Assembly (NCBI GenBank): GCA_027946365.1
Contig: JAPEUQ010000018.1
Span: 186,001-250,000, forward strand
DNA: 64,000 bases
From: Kalmusia sp. IMI 367209
Taxonomy: Eukaryota > Ascomycota > Dothideomycetes > Pleosporales > Didymosphaeriaceae
Reading direction: 5' to 3'
In this document: positions 45,435 to 55,475 of the stretch, one piece after another
Position numbering within the stretch: position 1 is the stretch's first letter
Layout: each line of letters opens with the position of its first letter
The notes under the pieces: model-generated
What the model was told of the DNA's origin: nothing
Databases searched by the model: none
Seen by the model: only the letters and a program-made list of their open reading frames with translations
Program-made: the position numbers and the translations under genes

Positions 45435-45924
45435 TGTGGTAGACTGCAGTGCCGAACCCTTACACAACAACAAGTCTCAGAACAGCGATGAACGTTATTG
45501 GCGGTTAGATCGCCGGCAGTGTGCCTTCTCAGATAGCGTCTGGAACACTGAATCTCTTTATGGTTCGACCGACTTCCGGGAACCCACGATCCTATCCACG
45601 TGTACGGCGAGCACGTCATCGGTAGTCGGTCCGCTTTTGGATGCACGCCTTGGTAGTCGCTGAATTTACCCGGAACGGCTAGTCTGCGCCTGCAAGGAGG
45701 GACATGCACCGGAGCGAAAACAAACCTCGGTCGACCATCACTACATTATAGCGGGCAGTTTGCCCCAGAAGTCCCACAGCAGCGGGTTCACTACCCCAGT
45801 AGTCTAAGTGCTGATCACGTTCAAACCCTAGAGGATTGCGACATTCATTTTATCGAGGTTTATTAAGACTATGTGTGGAGAATAGAAAAATCATCGTGAT
45901 CTTAACGGTCGGCCTGTCAGCAAC
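45435..45924. promoter_or_regulatory. Divergent promoter, dioxygenase and Dal5-family transporter
   Basis: 490 bp between the two start codons. A CACGTG palindrome at 45597-45602 is the core of Cbf1-type sites used in yeast sulfur regulation, and a GTCAT half-site lies at 45615-45619, a possible half of a CYS-3-type bZIP site. Both are short and may be chance. Confidence 0.4.
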
Positions 45925-47572
45925 ATGGGAGCCGATATCGAGACTGCTCCGACACGAGTGAGCGAGGATGCTGGCTCACTCAAGCAGCCCACCAAAGTCG
46001 GACGAGAAGAACTCGCCGATATAACGCCGCCCCACGAAACATACGAAGGTCGACACCGATTTGACCCAACGGCGACATGGACGGATGCAGAAGAACGACG
46101 CGTGGTGCTCAAGACAGATCTCTTTCTCCTGTCCTGGCTCTGTGTCATGATGTTCGGTCTGCAACTTGATCGAGGCAACCTGGGTAACGCGCTCACTGAC
46201 AATCTGCTGGACGACCTCAACTTGACGTCCGACGACTATAACAATGGCACTACGATCCAGCTGGTGTGTTTTCTCGCGGCTGAGTTCCCAGTGCAATTCC
46301 TCACGAAGCGGTACGGGTTCAAATACATCCTACCAACCATGATGTTCCTCTGGGGGACAGTTTCATGGGCCCAGGCTTGGATGCACGACCGAACTTCTTT
46401 CTATATCACCCGTGCGTTGATAGGTCTTTGCGAAGGTGGCTTCATTCCCGGTGTCATTTTGTTCGCGACGTATTTTTACAAGTCTAAAGAGCTGGCTATC
46501 CGCCTGGCAGCTTTTTGGTCGACTCTAAATGTCGCTCGGGTCATCTCCGCATTGTTGGCAGCTGGTATCCTGGAGATGCGCGGAACGTTAGGAAAGCCCG
46601 GATGGTTTTGGCTGTTTCTCCTCGAGGGCCTGTTGACGGTGGTCATCGCCCTCGTGTCCTACATTTACCTACCTTCTTCACCAGTGTCGACGAAAGGGGT
46701 CATATGGCGTAAGGGCTGGTATACCGAGCGCGAGGAAGTGATCATGGTCAACGTGAGTAGACATACCCTCTTAGCTGCACCGGCCAGTCGTAACTGATCA
46801 ATTGTAGCGTATCCTCCGTGACGACCCAGCCAAGGGTCTCACAGCAATCCAGGAACCTGCGACATTCAAGGACATAAAGGCGGCGTGGAGTGATCCAGCA
46901 ATGTGGGGTCTGTACTTCCTGGGACTTGTGGCATATATCCCTGCGACACCCGTCACTGGCTATTTGAATCTGACACTCAAGCGCCTTGGATTCTCGACCT
47001 TCAACTCGAATATGCTCTCCATTCCCTCGGCTGCGCTGCAAATCATCACAATGTTGACTCTGGCGTATAGCAGCGACTACTTCAACGAGCGCACTTTACA
47101 CATCGTCTTCGGAGAATTCTGGATCATGCCTTTGCTCATTGCTCTTCTGACTCTCCCGGATGGCGGTCGCGAGTGGTCACGCTTCACGCTTATCACTCTC
47201 ATATCGGGCTATCCGTACTTCCACCCTCTCATATCGTCATGGATCTCGGAAAATACCTTCGATGTGAAGAAGCGGGCCATCACAGCTGCTACATACAACG
47301 TGATTGTACAAATCGGGTCCCTTATCGGATCCCAGATCTACCGCAAGTACGACGCGCCGTACTACAAGCAGGGCAATTCAGTGTGTGTCGCAATCTGTGC
47401 TCTAGCTCTCGTTACGATGGTCGTCCAGCGCCAGGTGCTAGTCCATTTGAACAAGAAGAAAGATGAGAAGTGGAGGGCAATGACAACAGAGGAACAGGCT
47501 ATATACCAGTCGGATTTGCAGGCGCGCGAGCAAGATGGTAATAAGAGATTGGACTTCAGGTTCATCATCTAG
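45925..47572 (+). CDS. MFS anion:cation symporter, Dal5/Soa1 family
   Basis: Transporter of the fungal allantoate permease (ACS) family, whose members carry allantoate, nicotinate, pantothenate or, for yeast Soa1, sulfonates and inorganic sulfur. Exons 45925-46752 and 46808-47572 give 530 residues. Family marks are LLSWLCVMMFGLQLDRGNLGNAL in span 1, QLVCFLAAEFPVQFLTKRYG, ITRALIGLCEGGFIPGVILF, and WISENTFDVKKRAITAATYN in the second half. The N-terminus is polar and Asp/Glu-rich. Head-to-head placement with the TauD-type dioxygenase suggests a sulfonate or related organic anion as substrate; sequence alone does not prove this. Confidence 0.88.
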
Positions 47573-47945
47573 AATAGTTAAGCGGATATTTGTTGAGGCT
47601 TGGTAGTGTCCATATGCGAAGCTACCGATACGGCTATACACCGGAGAAAATCTATCTTGTCTGTGGGTCCGATTCGCACCTTTCCCCGCACCAGATCCAC
47701 GCTTGTGAGAATTCGGAAGGTCACTGCACCAAGCGTTAAGATCTCGCAAGCATGCAGCCAAACTGTTAAAGCCTTAGAGAAATTTTCGCCTTTCTCCATT
47801 TAGTAGTGTCCCCGATTTAAGTGAAAATTTGTTCTAATTGCATATACCGAAGATCACTGGTGTTGGCAGTTACTGAATGATTTGACTCTCTCGTCTGCTG
47901 CTGCCAGAAGCTTGACCCCCGAATTGATCAATTGCAAACAACAAA
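47573..47945. other. Intergenic region, transporter/aldo-keto reductase
   Basis: 373 bp on the same strand between two genes, without coding signal. It contains the 3' end of the transporter gene and the reductase promoter. Confidence 0.4.
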
Positions 47946-49157
47946 ATGGCGTGGGAAGAACCTCGAAAGACCGGCATGCAATATCGCCGCCTGGGCAACT
48001 CAGGCTTGCATGTCTCTGTCCTTGGTTTAGGTGGTTGGCTCACGTGAGTACCCTCAAAAAGATTCTGGTGTATGTAGCTGACAGATCTCTCCTAGTTTTG
48101 GAGGGCATGTTGAAAATGGTAAGAAGACAAGAGTATAGTAAACCTGTCTATCGTGGCTAAATCAAGAGATAGAACTTACCTTCTCGTGCATGAAACAAGC
48201 GTACGACTGCGGTATCACCTTCTTTGATACAGCTGAGAACTATACTGCTGGTAAATCCGAGATTGTGATGGGCCAAGCTATCAAGAAGTTTGGCTGGAAC
48301 CGTAGTGATATCGTCATTAGCACGAAGTTGAATTGGGGCGCTGTTAACGGCGAAGTACTGGTTAACAACCATGGCCTATCGCGCAAGCACATCATCGAAG
48401 GATTGCGCGCTTCGCTAAAGAGGCTCGACCTAGAGTATGTGGATATCGTGTATGCGCATCGACCGGACCGATTGACGCCGATGGAGGAGACAGTGCGAGC
48501 TTTCAACCACGTCATTGAGATCAAAGGATGGGCTTTGTATTGGGGTACGAGTGAGTGGTCTGCGGACGAGATTGCTGAGGCATGTGGCATTGCGAAACAG
48601 TTAGGTCTCATTGCGCCAGTCGTCGAACAGCCACAGTACAATTTGCTCGCGAGAACAAAGGTTGAAGGGGAATTTCAACGCTTATACTCGCGATTCGGCA
48701 TCGGGTTGACCACCTTCTCACCGCTCAAGTTTGGTGTCCTGAGCGGGAAGTATAACGATAGCCCGGACAAGCCCCCTTCTGGATCGCGATTTGCCGAAGG
48801 AAAGGATCGATTCGTAAACAATATGCGGGACTCGTACGGGAACGATAGTTGGAAGAGGATGATCGAGAGCTCCAGGAAACTGAAGGTATGTCACGATACT
48901 ACTGCGCTGCTATTTTCATCACTAACGAGAATCAGCCTATCGCCGATAAGTTGGGTGTTACCCAGTCTCAACTCGCGCTGGCATGGTGTTTGAAGAATCC
49001 ACACGTCTCGTCCGTAATAACGGGTGCCTCTAAGCCCGAGCAGGTGGTGGAAAACTGCCAAGCGTTAGGAGTATTGGAAAAGCTTACGCCCGAAGTGCTG
49101 GCAGAAATCGATGCGATTGTGGGTAGGATAGAGCTGGATCCAGCAAGACAGGATTAG
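47946..49157 (+). CDS. Aldo/keto reductase, K+ channel beta-subunit type
   Basis: NADPH-dependent oxidoreductase with the (beta/alpha)8 fold, of the group related to voltage-gated potassium channel beta subunits (AKR6). Exons 47946-48043, 48096-48118 (only 23 nt), 48173-48885 and 48936-49157 give 351 residues. The catalytic tetrad is intact: Asp59 and Tyr64 (FFDTAENYTAGKSE), Lys92 (STKLNWG) and His136 (VYAHRPD). TFSPLKFGVLSGKYND and SSVITGASKPEQVVENCQAL bind the cofactor and complete the barrel. The natural substrate is unknown; a link to the neighbouring transporter/dioxygenase pair is possible but unproven. Confidence 0.9.
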
Positions 49158-49329
49158 ACCGGGGCGTAGTGATCTAGGCAGACGCGCTAGAGACACGCTA
49201 GCGACGCGTCGCTGCCTGGATGAATGGACGCGATTTATGGACGCTAGCCCCACGTTTCACTGTATCCCACTCATCTGTGAATTTTTTTGCCATTCTTTCA
49301 GCGCGGTGCGTGTCATATATGACGTAAAC

Positions 49330-51259
49330 ATGGCATCTTCAAGGGACTTTGGAGATATACTGAACTTTGTTCAAGCCATCGCCTCCTATCCTCTTCCCAA
49401 GGATTTTGATCTCGAATCTGTCGAACAATTGCAAGTCGGTGAGCAGTCTCTACTAGGATTTTTTGGGTTCACGTCTGTGCAATTCAATTCTGACAGAGAT
49501 AGCGGAGCGGCTTATCCCAACAAGCACACTCTACTTCTTTCTTGATTTTATTTTCGAAGGCAATCTACCAAGTGGAGGCAAGACTAGCCTTGAGCTAATC
49601 ACCGAGGACGAGGTACTGCTCTTCAATCAACCATATGCACAGTGGGCAGCATTGCCATGGCGCAACACAACCTCTTGTTTATCGGCACGTTTACTGGATA
49701 CACCGGATCAATTTCACGCAGATGTACCGCGTCGAGTCTCGTGCATGCGAGCTCGATTATGGGCGGGCATGACACCCATGTCGGGTGCCCTCTGGAAGGC
49801 CCGAAGAATGCATGAGACAGAGAATTGGCAGAGTGTTTGGGAGTTTCTGTTTGATATTCTTTACACATTTGTGTGGCTCAGCGACGACACCGTTCAAGTG
49901 CCTATGAAAGAGAGCTTCAATCACATCGCCGAAGAGGTAGGAACGTTCCAATCCGCTATCAACGCAAGGAGAGAAGAAAAAGGTTTTCAGACGAGAGTGG
50001 ACTTGCGTGCGCTCTGGCTAGAGTACATCAAATCGGTGTTTGATACCATGGTCGCTCGAACACATGCCTTCTTCTTAGAGAACGTCAAATCTATTGTCGC
50101 CAAGGCAAAGACAGAATACGATGCCATTGCCGACGAGAAAGGCGATGCGAACGCGCGCGACGCAGCCAAGAGATATGGCAACATATGGTCAGACCTCGAA
50201 CGGTCGCTCCATAGAGCCGACGCGTATATAATGATGCCACTGGACGGATATTCGGGTTTCACCCCTTCTCCTTCCGACACCAAAGTTGTTGGCTCCTTGT
50301 TCCCACTACCTTTTCGATGGGGCCAGCAAACCGAGCTGAGTAATCAAAAACCTTGGCCATTCGCCACACGATATGCGGACGATCCAACAGCACTATATAC
50401 CGATCGTCCAACTCTATGCAAGGTGATCAATGAGAGTGATAGGAACCATGATCATGTGCGACTGCAACTCCGAGGCGAACCCAAGGTCCTCCAGCGCGAA
50501 CCGTGGATCTCTATCATTCATTCTAGGACGCAGTGGTCGCTAAGCCGTGGTGGACCACAAGACCAAAAATGGGGATTCGTAGCGTACATGCTGACGCATA
50601 AACCATCGCAAGAAGAGTGGGAGGCATTCTTATCCAAGCTTTACTCGGATTTCTATAAATCTGGCGAAGGGGTGCAAGGATTCGAAGAAGTCAAGCAGAA
50701 TATGGACGTACAATGGATTCATGGCGAAGACAGCGGCATACCACATGACGACATTGAAGCCGCAAAACGGTGAGCTCATTCGCAGAGCTTAGCTCATAGA
50801 TAACTAATCTCGTACAGTCACTTTCGCACCTTCAGTGCCTCCCCCAATATCCGCAGACGCGTCTGGAAAATGGACTTCCTCGTCGTCGATTCCGAGTGTT
50901 TCAACTCTTACATGAATCCCACACCATTTGGAAGCATCAAATGCGCCGGCGACTATGGGGGCTTTCTGAAGCTCATCGACACATCACCTTACCCTCCAAA
51001 TCTTATCCGCGTGACCGCGCCAGGCTATCGCAATGAAATGAAAGTCCTTGGGAGCCTAGTATTTGACGATTTATATCCACAGCTGTCTGGGCTCATACAA
51101 CGCCCTAGAGATCTGTGGCCACTGGCTATGCTGCATCCGAACCAAGTCTATGTTGGGTACCCAGTCAAAGGGCAGATGAAGGAGTGGGGAAGTATATGGA
51201 AAGCGAGGGTCATATTCTGGGTCGCATTCACTCGTTGGAGGCATGGGCAGCAAACTTAA
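49330..51259 (+). CDS. Unrecognised fungal protein, 607 residues
   Basis: I do not recognise a domain. Exons 49330-49438, 49497-50769 and 50818-51259 join in frame to 607 residues (the junctions give LQVEIAERLIPTST and AAKRHFRTFSAS). The N-terminal half is helical and Trp-rich (NWQSVWEFLFDILYTFVWLS), the middle has a long charged helix (IVAKAKTEYDAIADEKGDANARDAAKRYG), and the C-terminal part is compact with many Pro/Gly and a FGSIKCAGDYGGFLKL block. There is no signal peptide or membrane span. Three consistent introns and normal codon use support a real gene. It starts only 172 bp after the aldo/keto reductase stop. Confidence 0.7.
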
Positions 51260-51786
51260 TCTCAACGGACAGCATAGCCCCGGGCCTATCACAAGGACCA
51301 ACATCGACACGACTTACTACAACGATTTTTTTTATTTCTATACACTGTTGATGTCAGCCAATCTCAGCTAGTGAAAGTCTTGTTCGAATATTCATGCCAC
51401 AGGCTTTTCTCCGATGGTTTGCAATTGCCTCTGTAAATTTGTCTTTTAGATAGAGTACTCGCGCTCGGGTCCCAATCAGCAGGAAAACAGCAGACGGCGG
51501 ATAAAAGTGGCTCAGGAGCTATTATGGTGCACGACCATGCACAGCCACACCGCTAATCAAGACGAGAATCTAGGGGCCAAACGCTGCACCTCGCACCTCT
51601 TCGACCTAGCCGCATCAGGCGTCCACAGTAGGATCGGCGGCCTCGCAGATCTGACGTAGACCTTGAACGAAGAACACTCCAGCCTCATCAAGCTACATGC
51701 AATCCTAAAAATACATTCTTGTACCTTAATTGCTTCAGAATCTCTCCCGGAATCGCATCGCACCCCAATCCATTGGACCTGCAAAC
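51260..51786. other. Intergenic region
   Basis: 527 bp with no supported gene between the 607-residue protein and the following small gene; promoter of the latter. Confidence 0.4.
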
Positions 51787-52571
51787 ATGGAAGCTTCATA
51801 TACCACAACCGCTACCAACTATGGCCCCCTAACGACTACCTTCACTCCTTCCTCAACATGCCTCTCCTACCTGCACGTCAAGTCGTTCGATCGGGGCGGC
51901 CCTGCATATGACGCGCTTGGCGGCGACGACGGCAAATGTTCCAAGACCGGGAACGCGCGTCCAGACATCTACGGCTATGACTATGGCTCTGGATGCTATC
52001 CCGTTGGATTGACTGCTACTGGGGACTTTGGTGGTTTTGGAATTGGGTATTTTTCGCCGGCGAATGTGTGTCCCGGGGGTTGGACGACGGCGACGGAGAC
52101 GGTGGAAAACGGGCAGACGAACCGAGCGTGTTGTCCGAGGTAAGCCGTCTATTACATATAAATAAGAAAGGCAGAAGCTAATTGGACGATAGCCAGTTCA
52201 CGTATGCGTCGGAGGGGAATTGCGCGCTGGCGACGAGGGAGACAATGAAGGTCTCGGGGTTCGTAAGTTGTAAGGGGCCTGACGATGATGATGGAGAGCC
52301 GTACAGTACGACCGTGAGTACGCTTGCAAGTGAGACGGATTACGCAGGGAGAGTGCTGCATCCTGCTGTGCTGTTGAGGTGGAAAGCTGGAGACGAAAAC
52401 GCAACGGTGACTAGTGGGAGTGGGACTGCGTCTACGGCTGCGCCAGGGCCTTCAGGGGCCGGTACGCCGACTGAGACAACGAAGCCGGGGACGGGAGCGA
52501 GAGTCACTACACGCGGGATGATGCAGGTGGTTTTGGTCAGTATGTGTTTAGCTGCCTGGTTCGTTTTATAG
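51787..52571 (+). CDS. Thr-rich protein with hydrophobic C-terminus
   Basis: Unassigned. Exons 51787-52139 and 52193-52571 join in frame to 243 residues. It opens with a Thr-rich stretch (YTTTATNYGPLTTTFTPSSTC), then a Cys/Gly-rich core with at least eight Cys (CYPVGLTATGDFGGFGIGYF, NVCPGGW, ACCP), as in many fungal surface ectodomains. A Ser/Thr/Pro/Gly linker follows, and a C-terminal hydrophobic segment (GMMQVVLVSMCLAAWFVL) ends the protein like a GPI-anchor signal. An N-terminal signal peptide would be expected but is not seen, and no upstream exon supplying one was found. The gene ends only 87 bp from the convergent F-box gene. Confidence 0.65.
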
Positions 52572-52658
52572 GCATCAATGAAACATCTTGATTGTATTTC
52601 TTGGGTCTAGTCTTGATCTTGTTCTAGGCGAACGCGTCTATAATCACAAAACATGTAT

Positions 52659-53936
52659 TTACGATTGGTCATCGGAATCCGAGACATCATCTGAGTTCCC
52701 ATCAGAATTGTCATCAGAATCCTCCTCCGAGTCCTCATCAAAGGCTCCAATAATATCCAACTGCAGGCCCTGCTCTTTGCAAGCGGCTTTGACTTCTTTA
52801 AGGATAGACGGGTCACCCTCTACGACCACCATCGTCTTCCAGCGCCTCGCTACGATGTTCTTGCTCTCGATCAAAGATAGTAAAAGATCGTTTACTTCCG
52901 CATCGGTACCAAGCTCGTTGAAAAATTCCAACATTTCCAATTCGGGAGGTAGACCGACCGAATGCAGACGCGGCTTCTTGGACGACTTCCCAAAGAGCTG
53001 ATAGTCCCAGTTCAAGCGCAGCGTTTTTACAGAGGCGAACTCTCTCATCCTCAACACTTTCCTACTGGTCATAGATGGCGAGTCGATAGTAATGCTTGTC
53101 AAAGATTCACACTGATTTTTGAGCGCATGGATGTAATCGGCAACATTGTCGGAACTCTCTTCAAGTTCAGGTTCTGGCTCTTCGGTGTGGGTCATGACGA
53201 ATTCCTCAAGGGCTTCGGGAAGTTCGAGGAGATCGCCAAGGCCATCATCGTTAATGTCGCATTCGATCAGATGCAGCTTCTTCAATGCGGTCTCATGGGG
53301 TCGCTCGAGGAAGTTGAAGCCCTGCTCATCGAGCTTGGCGCGCCGAAGGGTCAGCTCCTCGAGCTCAGGATGCGCAAAGATGTGAATGTTTTCGCGGAGA
53401 TCCCAATATTCATCGTTAGGGCATTGATAAAATAGTTTGCACGACTTTAGGCACGAGAGATCGAACGGCCCATTGAACAGGGATCCAATGCCATGCAAAA
53501 GTACGCTAGGGACTGCAATGTCCAGCTTCTCCAGGTTTGACATGATCGAGAGCGTGCGCGACAAGCCGTCAAATCGGGAAGGATGGATGTAAGAGCCATG
53601 CACGTGCGCATCGAGGGCTAATTGCGATAATTCCGATGATGGGTACGCCAAGGTGACCTCATTGATAGCTGACCCACGGCGTGGGCGGCGACTCAATGAT
53701 TCGCTGAAGGTGAGATGTAACTCAGGGGTCTGGAACAAGACCTGCTTGTACAGTGTCGCATCGCTCAGGCGATGGTACCTCTTGTTCAATCGTGACACGT
53801 TGCAGAGGTCCTTTCGTGTGCCGAGCGTTGCGAGCGTCTCGAAGACCTGTAGTAAGAGCTCATCCGGGAGGACGCCAAGACGATCATGCTGGCCTTCAGC
53901 GGTATTGTTGCCATCTTCATCAGGAAAGACCAACAT
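52659..53936 (-). CDS. F-box protein with acidic Asp/Ser tail
   Basis: Probable SCF ubiquitin-ligase receptor. One exon gives 425 residues from the ATG at 53936 (MLVFPDEDGNN); the frame is open upstream only from a GTG, so this start is preferred. The F-box is at about residues 20-65 (LGVLPDELLLQVFETLATLG, then DLCNVSRLNKRYHRLSD and LYKQV). Leucine-rich repeat-like segments follow (LEELTLRRAKLDEQG, LKKLHLIECDINDDGLGDLLELPEAL). The last 30 residues are an acidic Asp/Ser/Asn/Glu tail. The target is unknown. Confidence 0.82.
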   Translation of the reverse strand: MLVFPDEDGNNTAEGQHDRLGVLPDELLLQVFETLATLGTRKDLCNVSRLNKRYHRLSDATLYKQVLFQTPELHLTFSESLSRRPRRGSAINEVTLAYPSSELSQLALDAHVHGSYIHPSRFDGLSRTLSIMSNLEKLDIAVPSVLLHGIGSLFNGPFDLSCLKSCKLFYQCPNDEYWDLRENIHIFAHPELEELTLRRAKLDEQGFNFLERPHETALKKLHLIECDINDDGLGDLLELPEALEEFVMTHTEEPEPELEESSDNVADYIHALKNQCESLTSITIDSPSMTSRKVLRMREFASVKTLRLNWDYQLFGKSSKKPRLHSVGLPPELEMLEFFNELGTDAEVNDLLLSLIESKNIVARRWKTMVVVEGDPSILKEVKAACKEQGLQLDIIGAFDEDSEEDSDDNSDGNSDDVSDSDDQS

Positions 53937-55475
53937 GCTCAAGAGAGGCGTAAGGATGACTTTACGAGATACAAAAATGAGGTGTTGTGGGTGGTTGCAT
54001 GCACATGCCTTAGCGGGCGTGGGGTTTCCCCGCGTCTCCACTTACTAAGCCGCGCTAGCTAGAATAATTCAAGTGGCATGATAAGAGCACGTGGATGAAA
54101 ATGAGATGTATCTTAATCGCTGGTTCCACAATTCAACACCAGATCATAGGTACATCATTTGCTTGCCCATTCTAACGAGACATGGCTTCATGCCGAGATA
54201 CTTTCTGAAGATGATGCCAGCTCTTCCTGTCTAAGTGAGATTCGTTTGCGAAGCTCGATTCAACCTCACATAATGGCCGTGCTTTTCGAACGCTGCTAAC
54301 TTAGCACAGTCCATGTAGGTATCATAGACACAGCACAGGCAGGCTGCGATTATCTTGACGGCCATCACCGTCCTGTCTTACGGGCGACACGCCAAGCCAC
54401 TACATTCTGGATGACGTCAAAAAGTGAGAACTACAGGACATGATCATATGAATCAGGAGCCTAGATTCGTGTTCCTCGTATACCTTCCAGCAGTTTATGT
54501 CGCTGCGGCGTAAGCGAATATCATTTTGTGCCTTCGTGCCCACCTTGCACGCGGGCGATTGTACAAACTCGGTTGACCATATTACCAGCTGCATACTTTG
54601 CTCCTGTGTGCTCCATTGGCTTTCTTTCCCGGTACATTGTGCTAGAACTCCGTTGAGACAGCAAGATCAAATCTACCATGTTGACATCTCGCCAGCAAAT
54701 GAGGAATGCTTTAAGATTACGTATGGCTGACCCCTATGATGTTTGGCGTTGGCGCCAAGGATATGACTAATAGCTGAGGGTGGAAGGAGCACTCTGGCTG
54801 CGGGAGCTGTATGCAGTGTCACATGAAAAGGCATCAATGTACATTCATGGTCGCTGCAGTACTTGGGGACCAGTAGTAATCATTGCTGCGCTTTACTCAG
54901 GCTCGTACGAGGGAGTAAGATATGTTGTCCTATCCGGATGGCGGATGCAGACACGCCCGGGTCCACAACCACGTGCGTGCACGAGTACTGGGAGCGCGGC
55001 TGTTATCGTCGGTCCAAACCCGGCGGCGCTGAAGACGCTCTTATACCTCCGACCTCCGACATCTCCTGGCGCGGCCATAACACTGACAAATGAATGTATC
55101 GTACGGGAAAGCCCGAAAGCCCGAGCATAAGAGCGGAAACGGGGCCCTTGGCATCCGCGGACCGATTCGGCGGTTCTGATCTCCACTACAAGGCCAACGG
55201 AGCGACTCACAGCTTGCGCTAATCTCTTGGTCCCATAATTATCTTGTACGATTTGACAGGGAGATCCCCGTACGAGAGTACAAAAGTTTGTCCCTCCAAA
55301 AATGTTGGTCCAAACTCAAACTGCCGCGTCTCGGGGCGGAAGCAGCCCGCCTCCCGATGACGACTTTATTCTAGGCGTCTAAATTTGATCCTTCCCTTTT
55401 TGTGACCTTGATGTTCTTCTGTCTATTCTTGTTGTAATTGTTCTCCTTCTTGATTTCCTACGTTCAACCTGCACT
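53937..55475. other. Divergent intergenic region, F-box gene and ABC transporter
   Basis: 1.54 kb between divergent start codons. No gene is supported. The right part is the ABC transporter promoter and holds the PDRE-like element listed separately. Confidence 0.5.
55140..55161. promoter_or_regulatory. PDRE-like palindrome overlapping CGG-N12-CCG
   Basis: TCCGCGGA at 55154-55161 exactly matches the yeast Pdr1/Pdr3 response element. It overlaps CGG at 55140-55142 and CCG at 55155-55157 spaced by 12 bases, the form reported for AtrR response elements in Aspergillus fumigatus. The element is about 315 bp before the start of a PDR-type ABC transporter. Binding is inferred, not shown. Confidence 0.55.
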
